NCBI RefSeq assembly: GCF_033807535.1
Contig: NZ_CP136856.1
Location: 2,351,001-2,415,000 of the forward strand
Direction: 5' to 3'
Origin: Oceanisphaera sp. IT1-181
Lineage (GTDB): Bacteria; Pseudomonadota; Gammaproteobacteria; Enterobacterales; Aeromonadaceae
DNA: 64,000 nt
Part shown: in pieces, positions 1 to 8,122 of the stretch
Numbering within the stretch: the first letter of the stretch is position 1
Layout of the letters: every line of letters begins with the position of its first letter
Translations under genes and position numbers: made by a program
The notes under the pieces: generated by a model
Databases searched by the model: none
Seen by the model: the letters and a program-made list of their open reading frames with translations, nothing else
Told to the model about the DNA's origin: nothing

Positions 1-32
1 TTAATGTCCTATTCTGCTGCTGCGTACAAGGG

Positions 33-59
33 GTATCGGCTTGTTTGTTGATAACTTTA
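33..59 (-). promoter_or_regulatory. sigma-28 (FliA) promoter for flgM
   Basis: Read on the minus strand this is TAAAGTTA, an 11-base spacer, then GCCGATAC, which matches the FliA consensus TAAAGTTT-N11-GCCGATAA at nearly every position. An AGGA ribosome-binding site follows at 7-10, and the start codon would lie just outside the window. This is where flgM, encoding the anti-sigma-28 factor, is expected downstream of flgA. The gene itself is not in the window, so its identity is inferred. Confidence 0.8.
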
Positions 60-66
60 GCAGAAT

Positions 67-822
67 TTACAACTTAACCTGCACCTGACCGGCGGCCACA
101 ATTTGTGCGCTAATTTCTCGGCCCGAGTTAACATTGCTGATGCGAATGGTGTCATTAAAAGAGCCATCCTCTTTGGCCAAACCATCGGTTTTTATGCTGA
201 GCCCACCGGTTTGCGCCAAAATACTGACTCTGTCACCCTTGCATACCACGCATAATTGACTGCTTAAAATCGGTTGTCCGGCGCGCAAGTCTCGTTTGCT
301 GCGTGAGCCAATAAGCTCACTCGGGTTGCTAAATACACCGCCGCGCAATAGCACTTCATCTTGATAATCCACGCTCAAATGCTGCGCTTGCAGCAAGGTA
401 TTACGTGTTATCGGGTCGCTGGCCGTTACCACCGGCTTAAGCACTTTTACTCGCACTGGCACAAAGATTTCCCAGCTGGGAGTTTCATGACACTGCAAAA
501 ATACGTGCGTATTGCGCTTCACATCACCGGCACCGCGAATATCGGCGGTAAGTTGGCCTAAACATTCGGTCAAGGCTATGCGGGTATCTATGCTGGCGGC
601 AGTCACTTCTAGTTTGTCGTCCGGCTGCAAGGGCACTAAATCTCGCACATAGTCTTCGGCGTAGCGGCGAATTTCATCATGCACATTACTGGCACCCAGC
701 GTTTGCGCCTGTAATGGGCCCATATTGGCTGAGAGCAAGAATAGGATAAAGACGGGCAAGTTTGATAAATTGCTCAAACTGCGCAAGGCTGCGCTTAAGG
801 GTAAAAAAATTCTGTTAAGCAT
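67..822 (-). CDS. flgA: FlgA, flagellar basal body P-ring formation chaperone
   Basis: FlgA is a periplasmic chaperone needed to assemble the P-ring (FlgI) around the flagellar rod. The product is 251 residues. It has an N-terminal hydrophobic signal segment followed by a secreted domain, and the C-terminal SAF-like half reads DLRAGQPI, then a conserved GDRVSI and the family-typical ending NVNSGREISAQIV. The frame is open to 894, but I chose the ATG at 822 because AAGAGGAAAGA just upstream is a good Shine-Dalgarno sequence and the signal peptide then begins with MLNRIFLPL. It is divergent from cheV, and flgM is predicted immediately downstream off the window edge. This is the flgAMN arrangement of Vibrio and Aeromonas. 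A sigma-54-like promoter lies upstream. Confidence 0.9.
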   Translation of the reverse strand: MLNRIFLPLSAALRSLSNLSNLPVFILFLLSANMGPLQAQTLGASNVHDEIRRYAEDYVRDLVPLQPDDKLEVTAASIDTRIALTECLGQLTADIRGAGDVKRNTHVFLQCHETPSWEIFVPVRVKVLKPVVTASDPITRNTLLQAQHLSVDYQDEVLLRGGVFSNPSELIGSRSKRDLRAGQPILSSQLCVVCKGDRVSILAQTGGLSIKTDGLAKEDGSFNDTIRISNVNSGREISAQIVAAGQVQVKL

Positions 823-975
823 TCTTTCCTCTTGGCCGATATAAAAGCAGTGGCTCATGTCACGTAGTGGCTGAGCGCTGTTGGCGTCGGTCATTAGCGG
901 GTGCTAAGCTAACGCTCGGTTCGCATAAATCAGCGCTATCAATACGCACTACCTATAAGCATACTTATCGCATAA

Positions 976-991
976 TGCATAAAACATGCCA
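976..991 (-). promoter_or_regulatory. Sigma-54 (RpoN) -24/-12 promoter upstream of flgA
   Basis: On the minus strand the sequence is TGGCATGTTTTATGCA. The GG and GC dinucleotides are exactly 12 bases apart, and the element differs from TGGCACG-N4-TTGCA at two positions. It points toward flgA, leaving a leader of roughly 140 bases. In Vibrio and Aeromonas, mid-tier flagellar operons depend on sigma-54 with FlrC, so the call fits, but no activator site was identified. Confidence 0.55.
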
Positions 992-1031
992 TGGACGGAC
1001 AAGCATACCACGGCCTTAATGGAGAAACTGT

Positions 1032-1946
1032 ATGGCGGGCGTACTCGACTCGGTAAACCAAAGAACACAACTGGTGGGTCAGAACAGGTTGGAATTATTA
1101 CTGTTCAGGCTTAACGGGCGTCAACGATTTGGCATTAACGTGTTCAAGGTTAAAGAGGTGTTGCAGTGCCCTAAGCTGACGGTATTGCCGCAGCGTAATG
1201 CCGTTATTAAAGGCGTGGCTAATATACGTGGTAAAACCATCTCTATTATTGATATCAGTAAAGCCATGGGCGGGCAACCTGTTGAGCAGACTGAGAATAG
1301 CTTTGTGATTATTTCTGAATATAACCGTTCGGTGCAGGGTTTTTTAGTAGGCTCGGTAGACCGTATTGTGAATATGAATTGGGAAGCTATTTTACCGCCG
1401 CCTATAGGAACAGGCCGCTCTAATTATATGACTGCCGTTACTGAAATTGACGGTGAGCTAGTAGAGATATTAGACGTAGAAAAAATTCTCGATGAAATTG
1501 CGCCGCGCAACGTTATAGTTAAACAAGAATTGGTTGATGAAGTCTCTCATTTAATGACTGCCGAGCAAAAGCCCATTTTAATTGCCGATGACTCTTCTGT
1601 TGCCCGTCGTCAAATTCAAAAAACCATGGAAACACTGGGCCTGGAATGCATAGTGGTAGAAAACGGCAAGCTGGCGCTCAATAAATTGCGTGAGTTAGCA
1701 GCCCTTGGTCCGATTCTTGAACAGTTGTCTATGGTGATTTCTGATGTAGAAATGCCAGAAATGGATGGCTATACCTTAACGTCAGAAATTCGTAGTAATC
1801 CAGCCCTTAAAGATCTGCATGTTATTTTACATACCTCATTAAGTGGTGTGTTTAACAAAGCATTGATTGAAAAAGTCGGCGCCGATAATTTTATCGCCAA
1901 ATTCCATCCCGACGAGCTGGCATCAGCCGTGAAGGCTGCACTCTAA
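1032..1946 (+). CDS. cheV: CheV, CheW-receiver chemotaxis coupling protein
   Basis: CheV is a cytoplasmic scaffold that couples chemoreceptors to the CheA kinase and tunes signalling through its own phosphorylation. The 304-residue product has an N-terminal CheW-like domain (about residues 15-160, with the motif KGVANIRGKTISIIDISKAM) and a C-terminal response-regulator receiver domain (about 175-304). The receiver shows an acidic pair in ILIADDSS, the phospho-acceptor D238 in SDVEMPEMDGY, and a lysine in NFIAKF. The start is supported by GGAG eight bases upstream. cheR follows 19 bases after the stop, and the pair sits directly before flgB as in Vibrio flagellar clusters. I found no convincing promoter in the 137-base gap to flgA. 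Confidence 0.95.
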   Translation: MAGVLDSVNQRTQLVGQNRLELLLFRLNGRQRFGINVFKVKEVLQCPKLTVLPQRNAVIKGVANIRGKTISIIDISKAMGGQPVEQTENSFVIISEYNRSVQGFLVGSVDRIVNMNWEAILPPPIGTGRSNYMTAVTEIDGELVEILDVEKILDEIAPRNVIVKQELVDEVSHLMTAEQKPILIADDSSVARRQIQKTMETLGLECIVVENGKLALNKLRELAALGPILEQLSMVISDVEMPEMDGYTLTSEIRSNPALKDLHVILHTSLSGVFNKALIEKVGADNFIAKFHPDELASAVKAAL

Positions 1947-1965
1947 ATTGCTGTAAAGGACACAG

Positions 1966-2787
1966 ATGAAAAATCTGACCGAGGAACAATACCGCGCGTT
2001 TTGTCATTTTCTAGAAACTAGCACCGGCATAGTGCTGGGAGATAACAAGCAGTATTTGGTTAAAAGCCGCTTGTCACCTTTGCTGGCGCGTTTTCAAATA
2101 GAATCGTTAGATGAGCTGATTGTAAAATCCATGAGCTTGCGCGAGCGAGAGCTAAAAACGGCGGTGATCGATGCCATGACCACCAATGAAACCTTATGGT
2201 TTCGTGACAACTATCCTTTTACCTTGCTTACCGAAAAGCTGTTTCCCGAGTTAGCAAAGCCAGGTAAAACATTAAAAGTATGGTCGGCGGCCAGCTCCTC
2301 GGGCCAAGAGCCGTACTCCATTGCTATGACCGCATTAGAGTATCAGGCCCGTAAACCGGGCGGTTTGCCGGGGCTGCAAATAGTGGCCACGGATATTTCT
2401 ACCAGCATGTTGGAGCAATGTAAGAGTGGCATTTACGACAGCCTATCGCTGGCGCGCGGTTTATCCCCGGAGCGCAGAAGCCACTTTTTTACCCCGTTAA
2501 CGGAAGGCAAGATGCAGCTGCAACAGAAAGTAAGAAGCATGGTCAACTTTCGACCGTTCAACTTGCTAGACAGCTACAGCTTGCTGGGTAAATTTGACAT
2601 TATATTTTGCCGCAACGTGTTAATTTACTTTTCATCGGCCAATAAAACCAAGATCCTGAATCAATTTGCCCAATCGTTAAATCCCGGTGGCTATCTGCTA
2701 CTCGGCGCCTCTGAGTCACTCACCGGCTTATCAGATAAATTTGAAATGATCCGCTGCAACCCCGGCATCATCTACCGCATTAAATAA
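1966..2787 (+). CDS. cheR: CheR, chemoreceptor glutamate methyltransferase
   Basis: CheR uses S-adenosylmethionine to methylate glutamates in chemoreceptor signalling domains during adaptation. The 273-residue length is normal. The N-terminal helical domain (about 1-75) is followed by a Rossmann methyltransferase domain with WSAASSSGQEPYSIAM near residue 105, the IVATDIS acidic loop, FDIIFCRNVLIYF near 210, and the C-terminal GGYLLLGASESL. All of these are hallmark CheR segments. An AAAGGA site lies just before the ATG. It is the second gene of cheV-cheR and ends at a strong intrinsic terminator, so flgB must have its own promoter. Confidence 0.96.
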   Translation: MKNLTEEQYRAFCHFLETSTGIVLGDNKQYLVKSRLSPLLARFQIESLDELIVKSMSLRERELKTAVIDAMTTNETLWFRDNYPFTLLTEKLFPELAKPGKTLKVWSAASSSGQEPYSIAMTALEYQARKPGGLPGLQIVATDISTSMLEQCKSGIYDSLSLARGLSPERRSHFFTPLTEGKMQLQQKVRSMVNFRPFNLLDSYSLLGKFDIIFCRNVLIYFSSANKTKILNQFAQSLNPGGYLLLGASESLTGLSDKFEMIRCNPGIIYRIK

Positions 2788-2790
2788 TTT

Positions 2791-2813
2791 AAGGCCCGCA
2801 AGGGCCTTTTTTA
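2791..2813 (+). terminator. Intrinsic terminator after cheR
   Basis: The stem AAGGCCC / GGGCCTT has a four-base loop and runs into a T-rich tail, beginning 3 bases after the cheR stop codon. Confidence 0.85.
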
Positions 2814-2899
2814 TTGGGTCTTTACCATTCTAAATTCTCGCCTTACGCCTTACCTACAGATAGCTATATCGTAGGTTAAAGGTATGAGGCAGGGTTTAC

Positions 2900-2939
2900 T
2901 GTTGTTGCTGTTGTTGCTGTTGTTGTTGTTGTTGTTGTT
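2900..2939. repeat. GTT/GCT trinucleotide microsatellite
   Basis: Forty bases of GTTGTTGCT units degrade into pure GTT repeats. On the plus strand they can be read as a poly-leucine stretch in a 63-codon frame, but that frame runs into family B repeats and has no other coding character. It is better viewed as a simple-sequence repeat. Confidence 0.8.
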
Positions 2940-3028
2940 AGTGCTGATGATTTCAACCCATCCTGCTTCGCAGGACCGGCGAAGTCCTCTTTACCAAAGA
3001 GACGGCCGGCTACAGGTATCAGTCTTTC

Positions 3029-3376
3029 GTAGGTGGCAATTTATTCGCCACGGTTTTGCTGTTGATCTTTTGTAGGCTGCCATTGTTTCTATAAAGAGTA
3101 TTAGGCAGTCCCGCCTCAGCGGGATTTCAAATCCACCCAGCTACGCTGGCCCGCCGAAGTCCTTTTCATCAAAGAGGCGGCCGGCTACAAGTACCGCCGA
3201 AACTCTTTGTTTTTGTAGGTGGCAATTTATTCGCCACGGTTTTGCTGTTGATCTTTTGTAGGCTGCCATTATTTATATCAAGAGTATTAGGCAGTCCCGC
3301 CTCAGCGGGATTTCAAATCCATCCCGCTACGCTGGCCCGGCGAAGTCCTTTTTACCAAAGAGACGGCCGGCTACAA
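3029..3376. repeat. Two direct copies of a 162-bp family B unit
   Basis: Positions 3029-3190 and 3215-3376 are nearly identical 162-bp units separated by 24 bases. Each contains GTAGGTGGCAATTTATTCGC, a hairpin CCCGCCTCAGCGGG, the CTACGCTGGCCC block and the GGCCGGCTACAA end. A diverged family B piece also precedes them from about 2955. The unit has no coding character. Confidence 0.85.
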
Positions 3377-3408
3377 AAGGAAGATCTCACGCCTTACGTC
3401 TCACGTTC

Positions 3409-3491
3409 TGCCGTCATCCTGACGCACGTCAGGATCTCGCTTTAGTTTTAAGAGCAAAGAGCGAGATACCGAGGCAAGCTCGGTATGACGG
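3409..3491. repeat. Family A palindromic repeat, complete copy
   Basis: Outer arms TGCCGTCAT and ATGACGG flank two internal hairpins, CCTGACGCACGTCAGG and ATACCGAGGCAAGCTCGGTAT (the second given in full at 3459-3486), with GATCTCG / CGAGAT pairing between them. The copy is about 83 bp. Confidence 0.85.
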
Positions 3492-3596
3492 AAAAGAGCG
3501 GTGGTTTTGTAGGCGAACACTTGTTCTCGCATTACGCCGTAGGCGTAAGTCTTTAAACCCTCCAGCTGCGCTGGCCGGCGAAACTCTTTGTTCTAA

Positions 3597-3681
3597 TGCC
3601 GTCTTCCTGATGACCATCAGGATCTCGGTTTTGGTTTTAAACATAAGAGCGAGATACCGAAGCAAGTTCGGTATGACGGCA
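3597..3681. repeat. Family A palindromic repeat, complete copy
   Basis: The layout matches the copy at 3409, but the hairpin arms differ in a compensating way: CCTGAT/ATCAGG replaces CCTGAC/GTCAGG, and CCGAA/TTCGG replaces CCGAG/CTCGG. A half copy with only the left hairpin follows at about 3700-3733. Confidence 0.85.
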
Positions 3682-3690
3682 AAGTGCGGT

Positions 3691-3840
3691 GTGTTGTTTT
3701 AGCCGTCTTCCTGATGAAAATCAGGATCTCGGTTTATATGGGGAGTTTTTCTGCGAAAAACCAGCCGGCTAAAGCGGCTTCTACAAGAGCTGGTATTATC
3801 GTTTTAGTTAAGCTCACCATTCACCATTCACCATTGCGCT
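3691..3840. repeat. 150-bp block duplicated at 8425-8580
   Basis: This stretch (a half family A copy, a block ATGGGGAGTTTTTCTGCG, AAAACCAGCCGGCTAAAG, and CACCATT heptamers) recurs in the same orientation at 8425-8580 with few differences. The two copies therefore flank flgBCDE and the insertion sequence. Positions 3815-3835 are three perfect CACCATT units. With the other repeats it fills the 1.2 kb between cheR and flgB, where I see no gene. Confidence 0.75.
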
Positions 3841-4007
3841 ATAGCTGGCATGAGTCTTGCTTGTATTTAGGTGAGAGTCTGGACATAAGTCTAGGTTTAG
3901 GGCAAGCACACCGCTTTAAGAGCCCAGAACAACACATAATTTAAGCCGCAGGTGGCAAGTGTTTGCCGCCTACTGGCAACAACGTAACGTAAGACAAGAG
4001 GTGCAGG

Positions 4008-4409
4008 GTGGCAATTTCATTCGATAAAGCCTTTGGTATACATCAACACGCCCTAACGGCTCGTTCAAGTCGCGCCGAAGTGTTGGCCAGTAACTTGGCC
4101 AACGCTGACACGCCTGGTTATAAAGCCAAAGACATGGACTTTCAGGCGGCGCTGAATCAGGCACAAAATAACCAAGGCTTTTCGCTGAGTCGTACTAATC
4201 AACAGCACTTCGCCGTTGAGATAGCGCCGCCCGGCATGGTGCAGTTTCGCGTACCTAATCAGCCAGACACCGGCGATGGCAACACGGTCGATGTACAAAC
4301 CGAGCGTAACAGCTACATGGAAAACGCCTTGCAGTATCAAGCTTCGCTCGAGTTTTTAAACGGCAAAATAAGCGGCCTGTTAAAAGCCATTAAGGGAGAT
4401 TCAATGTGA
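4008..4409 (+). CDS. flgB: FlgB, proximal rod protein
   Basis: FlgB forms the cell-proximal part of the flagellar rod, exported by the flagellar type III system. The 133-residue product has the N-terminal signature of axial proteins, RAEVLASNLANADTPGYKAKD, at about residues 23-43, and the C-terminal heptad-rich segment NALQYQASLEFLNGKISG. The start is GTG at 4008, preceded by AGAGGTG; no upstream in-frame alternative is better. It opens the flgBCDE block and overlaps flgC by four bases. A sigma-54-like motif upstream has the wrong spacing, so the promoter is not assigned. Confidence 0.95.
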   Translation: MAISFDKAFGIHQHALTARSSRAEVLASNLANADTPGYKAKDMDFQAALNQAQNNQGFSLSRTNQQHFAVEIAPPGMVQFRVPNQPDTGDGNTVDVQTERNSYMENALQYQASLEFLNGKISGLLKAIKGDSM

Positions 4410-4825
4410 GCCTATTTAAGGTATTTGATATTTCCGGCAGCGCCATGAGCGCGCAGTCGGTGCGCCTTAATACCACCGCCAGTAACTTGGCCAACGCAGA
4501 CAGCGTAAGTTCCAGCGTGGGTGAAACTTACCGCGCGCGCAAACCGGTATTTGCCGCCGACCTCAACCAGGCCCTGTCTGATCGTCAAGAAAGCGTCGGC
4601 GTTAAGGTGATGGGCATAGTCGAAAGCGACAAGCCGCTGTTAAAGGAGTTTCATCCCGATCACCCGATGGCAGATGCAGAAGGCTTTATCTATAAGCCCA
4701 ACGTCAACGTAGTTGAAGAAATGACCGACATGCTAAGTGCTTCCCGTAACTACCAAACTAACGTGCAGGTAGCGGACGCCGCCAAGCAAATGTTGCAGCA
4801 AACGCTGCGCCTCGGTAAGGGGTAA
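4406..4825 (+). CDS. flgC: FlgC, proximal rod protein
   Basis: FlgC is a rod component adjoining FlgB. The product is 139 residues. It carries the axial-protein N-terminal motif TASNLANADS near residue 27, and the C-terminal region with VNVVEEMTDMLSASRNYQTN and VADAAKQMLQQTL expected of the FlgC/FlgF/FlgG group. It starts with GTG inside the flgB stop (ATGTGA arrangement), which indicates translational coupling, and GGGAG lies nearby. It is followed by flgD after a 6-base gap. Confidence 0.95.
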   Translation: MSLFKVFDISGSAMSAQSVRLNTTASNLANADSVSSSVGETYRARKPVFAADLNQALSDRQESVGVKVMGIVESDKPLLKEFHPDHPMADAEGFIYKPNVNVVEEMTDMLSASRNYQTNVQVADAAKQMLQQTLRLGKG

Positions 4826-4831
4826 TAACCG

Positions 4832-5530
4832 ATGCAAGTTAACCAAGATTACTTAAACGGTATGAAATGGCCCGGCGAGCAAAGCCCAGCCGATAAAGTT
4901 AAAGACCCAAGCCGAGCGCAATTGGGCCAAGAAGACTTCTTCGCACTAATGACACAACAGCTAGCCTATCAAGATCCGTTTAAACCCGCAGATAACTCCG
5001 ACATGATTGCCCAAATGACCGCGTTTACCAGCGCCGACGGCATCAGTAACATGAGTAAACAGCTATCAGGCTTGAGCGAAGTGATGACCTCTAGCCAAGC
5101 GCTGCAGGCATCTAGCCTAGTAGGGCAGAAAGTATTATTGCCCAGCAACCTTGCCTATTGGGATCAAAGCGATGCGGTAGACGGCGTGGCCGTAACCGGA
5201 GAGGGTGCCAATAACGTAGTGATCCGTATAGAAAATGAAAAGGGCGAAGTGGTACGCACCATGGGCTTAGATGGCCCACAGCGCGGCAACGTGCCCTTTA
5301 GTTGGGACGGCCTAAACGAACAAGGCGAGCCTGCCCCCACGGGCCGCTACAAAATCAAAGTAAGTGGTTTAATTGGTAACCAGCGTGAAGACCTCAACGC
5401 CTTGGCTTTTGGCCGAGTTGACAGCGTGACGCTGGGCAGTGCCAACAGCCCTACCTTGGTTAACTTATCTGGTTTAGGGGGCGTGCCCTTAAACCAAGTA
5501 CTCGAAATTGCTGGCCGTAAAACGGCGTAA
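4832..5530 (+). CDS. flgD: FlgD, hook-capping (hook assembly) protein
   Basis: FlgD caps the growing hook and guides FlgE subunit addition, and is later replaced by FlgK. The 232 residues show the N-terminal conserved segment LGQEDFFALMTQQLAYQDPF at about 32-51 and DNSDMIAQMTAFTSAD, followed by the beta-rich FlgD tudor/Ig region with a GRYKIKVSG-type strand. The reading frame lies between flgC and flgE with short gaps of 6 and 11 bases. This is the standard operon order. Confidence 0.95.
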   Translation: MQVNQDYLNGMKWPGEQSPADKVKDPSRAQLGQEDFFALMTQQLAYQDPFKPADNSDMIAQMTAFTSADGISNMSKQLSGLSEVMTSSQALQASSLVGQKVLLPSNLAYWDQSDAVDGVAVTGEGANNVVIRIENEKGEVVRTMGLDGPQRGNVPFSWDGLNEQGEPAPTGRYKIKVSGLIGNQREDLNALAFGRVDSVTLGSANSPTLVNLSGLGGVPLNQVLEIAGRKTA

Positions 5531-5541
5531 GGAGCACCTAA

Positions 5542-6804
5542 ATGTCTTTTAATATTGCCCTCAGCGGCGTGAACGCGGCGCAAAAAGATCTGGACGTTAC
5601 GGCCAACAACATTGCCAACGTAAACACCATCGGCTTTAAAGAGTCCCGTGCCGAGTTTGCCGATGTGTATGCCAACTCGATTTTTTCCAACGCCAAAACG
5701 AGTACCGGTAGCGGTGTGCAAACTGCCGCCGTGGCCCAGCAGTTTCACCAAGGTGCACTGCAGTTCACCAATAACTCGCTAGACATGGCCATTAACGGCA
5801 GTGGCTTCTTCGTGGTATCAAATGAAATTGGCTCACTGGATCGCACCTTTACCCGCGCCGGCGCCTTTCGCTTAAATAACGAAGGTTTCGTGACTAACTC
5901 TCAAGGTCACTTTCTGCAAACCTACAAGGCGAACGCCGATGGTACGCCAGCAGGTTTGGGTATCAACAGTACTCAGCCGCTGCGTATTCCAGATAAAGCT
6001 GGTCAACCACAGCAAACCACAGAAGCTAAAATTGGCGTGAATTTGCCGGTGAAAGCAGGTGCATTAGATCCTGCTCTGTTTGATGAAAAAAACTCAGAGA
6101 CTTACACCTCATCAACTTCGATGACTATTTATGACTCAATGGGTGATACTCATACTTTAACGCAGTACTTCGTTAAAGTAGGGCCGACCGCAGATGGAAC
6201 TAACACAGAGAATGAATGGCAAATGAGAGTCTTTGTTGACGGGGAAGAAAAGGTAGCCGGTGGAGTTGAGCTAAAGTTTACTAACGCGGGCCTGTTAGAA
6301 AGCATAGTTCCTGCTGATATTGAAACTGAAGAATTAGGCTTTAGTAATGGCTCCGATCCTGACCAAAAAATCAAGATTAAAATTCCTTCAGCGACCCTAA
6401 ACTCAGGTGCGTTTGAGGTAACTGAAAATAGCCAAGATGGCACTACAGTAGGTCGATTGACCAAGGTAGATGTAGGCTCAGATGGCTTAGTACAAGCCAC
6501 TTACAGCAACGGTACTACCGAAAACTTAGGTATAGTGGCCATGGCGCGTTTCTCTAACGAGCAGGGATTAACGCAAATTGGTGATACCCAATGGCGCCAG
6601 TCTTTATTATCCGGTGAAGCGGTGACCGGTCAGCCGAATACCGGTATTTTCGGTAAAGTGAGCGTGGCGGCATTGGAGCAATCCAACACCAGCTTAACCA
6701 CAGAGCTAGTAGACTTGATTACTGCCCAGCGTAACTTTCAAGCCAACTCCCGTGCACTGGAAGTAAACAGCACCCTGCAGCAAACCATACTGCAAATACG
6801 TTAA
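5542..6804 (+). CDS. flgE: FlgE, flagellar hook protein
   Basis: FlgE polymerises into the flexible hook. The 420-residue product has the N-terminal axial motif DVTANNIANVNTIGFKES near residue 20, a central variable region (about 170-320), and the conserved C terminus LVDLITAQRNFQANSRALEV, so it is full length. The central part (about 6060-6500) is visibly more AT-rich than its ends, as often seen for surface-exposed hook domains. The start follows AAGGAG. Unusually, flgF does not follow: the gene is closed by a strong terminator and then an insertion sequence and flgP. Confidence 0.96.
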   Translation: MSFNIALSGVNAAQKDLDVTANNIANVNTIGFKESRAEFADVYANSIFSNAKTSTGSGVQTAAVAQQFHQGALQFTNNSLDMAINGSGFFVVSNEIGSLDRTFTRAGAFRLNNEGFVTNSQGHFLQTYKANADGTPAGLGINSTQPLRIPDKAGQPQQTTEAKIGVNLPVKAGALDPALFDEKNSETYTSSTSMTIYDSMGDTHTLTQYFVKVGPTADGTNTENEWQMRVFVDGEEKVAGGVELKFTNAGLLESIVPADIETEELGFSNGSDPDQKIKIKIPSATLNSGAFEVTENSQDGTTVGRLTKVDVGSDGLVQATYSNGTTENLGIVAMARFSNEQGLTQIGDTQWRQSLLSGEAVTGQPNTGIFGKVSVAALEQSNTSLTTELVDLITAQRNFQANSRALEVNSTLQQTILQIR

Positions 6805-6850
6805 TTAATAGCTTTCAGCCGTAAGCTGTTAGCTGTCAGAAAAAAACCAA

Positions 6851-6881
6851 ACACCGCTCTTAAAGGAGCGGTGTTTTTTTA
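6851..6881 (+). terminator. Intrinsic terminator after flgE
   Basis: Stem ACACCGCTC / GAGCGGTGT followed by seven T residues, 47 bases after the flgE stop. It implies that flgE is now the last gene of its operon. Confidence 0.88.
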
Positions 6882-6999
6882 TAAATATCAGAGTCCTTCT
6901 AATGAACATCAGGATCTCGTACTTATGCCGTCATCCTGACGCACGTCAGGATCTCGCTTTGGGTCTTCAAAAGACAAACAAGATACCGGAGCGCGTCCG

Positions 7000-7080
7000 A
7001 TGTATGGACTCCTTCACCCTCAGAGGAGTACGGTAAGTTTACCACAACCCCGAGTCCTCAATCGGAAGGAGTCCATACAT
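7000..7080 (+). promoter_or_regulatory. 16-bp perfect inverted repeat covering the transposase RBS
   Basis: ATGTATGGACTCCTTC at 7000-7015 is perfectly complementary to GAAGGAGTCCATACAT at 7065-7080. The second arm contains the AAGGAG ribosome-binding site and the first bases of the start codon. Any RNA that reads into the element from outside could fold and hide the site. Confidence 0.6.
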
Positions 7081-8122
7081 GAAACACGATACTGTCATTG
7101 CCCTCGATTTGGCAAAACATTCGTTCCAAGCGTGCACCCTTAAGAATAATAAAACGCAGCGTAACCGCGCTTATACCCGTGCTCAGCTTACTGCCATGCT
7201 CAGTAAGCATCCTGCTTGCGTCGTGGCGATGGAGGCGTGTGGCTCTGCACATTATTGGGCTCGTACCGTCGAAACTATGGGGCATAAGCCGGTGATTATC
7301 GCCCCTAAAATTGTGGCTGCATTTCGGCTCGGACATAAAACCGATCATAACGATGCGGAAGCTATCGGTGCGGCACTATCACATCCAGGATTAAAAACCG
7401 TCACCCCCAAGTCAACGGAGCAACAAGGGCTGCAAAGCATAGAGCGTATCCGGGAGCACATGCAAGATCAGCGCACGGCGACCAGTAACCTAATCAGAGC
7501 CCTGATATTTGAGTTTGGTATCACCATTACTAAAGGTTTCGCGGGTTTGCGTGCGGCGATACCCCTTATTCTGGAAGACGCGGAGAACGAGATCCCGATG
7601 CCATTACGCGATGAGCTATCAGAGCTGTGGCAAGCTTACTTATCCTTGACTCAGCGCTTTCAAGCGTTAGAAGCGAGGCGTGATAAGTTAATCAAACAAC
7701 ATCCAAGTTGCGCAAAGTTGATGAAGTTAGAAGGCGTGGGCCCGGTCAATGCGTTGCATCTCTATCTGATGTTAGGTACTAACGGTGGCAACTTCGCCTC
7801 CGGTCGGGAAGCGGCGGCCTGCGTGGGTGTCACACCCAAACAGTTTAGTACGGGTGGCAAGGTCGTGATGGGAGGTATTGGTAAACGCCACGGCAAAAGG
7901 CAGCAGCGTTCGAACCTTATTCAGGGCGCGCGTTCCGTTTTGCAAAAATTACAGAAAAGAGAACCGGTTAATCAGAAAGAGGCCTGGCTGAAAGCCATGA
8001 TGCAGCGACGTGGCTTTGGCATCGCTTCAGTGGGTCTGGCCAACAAAACAGTCCGTACCGCCTGGGCGATGTTGCGTCATGGTGAAGAATATCATCGGCC
8101 CACATTATTAGTCAGCGCGTAG
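7079..8122 (+). CDS. IS110/IS1111-family DEDD transposase
   Basis: This is the recombinase of the element, acting with a structured guide RNA on donor and target DNA. The 347 residues contain an N-terminal RuvC-like DEDD domain with D10 (IALDLAKH), E52 (AMEACGSAHYW) and the HKTDHNDAEAI segment (D89, D92). A helical middle follows, and then a C-terminal Tnp_20 domain with KLEGVGPVNAL, AAACVGVTPKQFSTGG and GGIGKRHGKRQQRS, which should hold the catalytic serine. The length is normal and the frame is intact, so the element may be active. The start ATG follows AAGGAG, which lies inside an extra copy of the element's inverted repeat. Confidence 0.93.
   Translation: MKHDTVIALDLAKHSFQACTLKNNKTQRNRAYTRAQLTAMLSKHPACVVAMEACGSAHYWARTVETMGHKPVIIAPKIVAAFRLGHKTDHNDAEAIGAALSHPGLKTVTPKSTEQQGLQSIERIREHMQDQRTATSNLIRALIFEFGITITKGFAGLRAAIPLILEDAENEIPMPLRDELSELWQAYLSLTQRFQALEARRDKLIKQHPSCAKLMKLEGVGPVNALHLYLMLGTNGGNFASGREAAACVGVTPKQFSTGGKVVMGGIGKRHGKRQQRSNLIQGARSVLQKLQKREPVNQKEAWLKAMMQRRGFGIASVGLANKTVRTAWAMLRHGEEYHRPTLLVSA

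Noticed and set aside
2884..3075. A 63-codon plus-strand frame starting with a poly-leucine stretch, resembling a signal peptide.
   Set aside because: The leucines come from a GTT/GCT microsatellite, and the rest is family B repeat DNA with no protein-like features.
3953..3967. Sigma-54-like TGGCAAG..TTTGCC upstream of flgB.
   Set aside because: The GG and GC are 11 rather than 12 bases apart, and the sequence is also part of a small inverted repeat, so I did not call a promoter.
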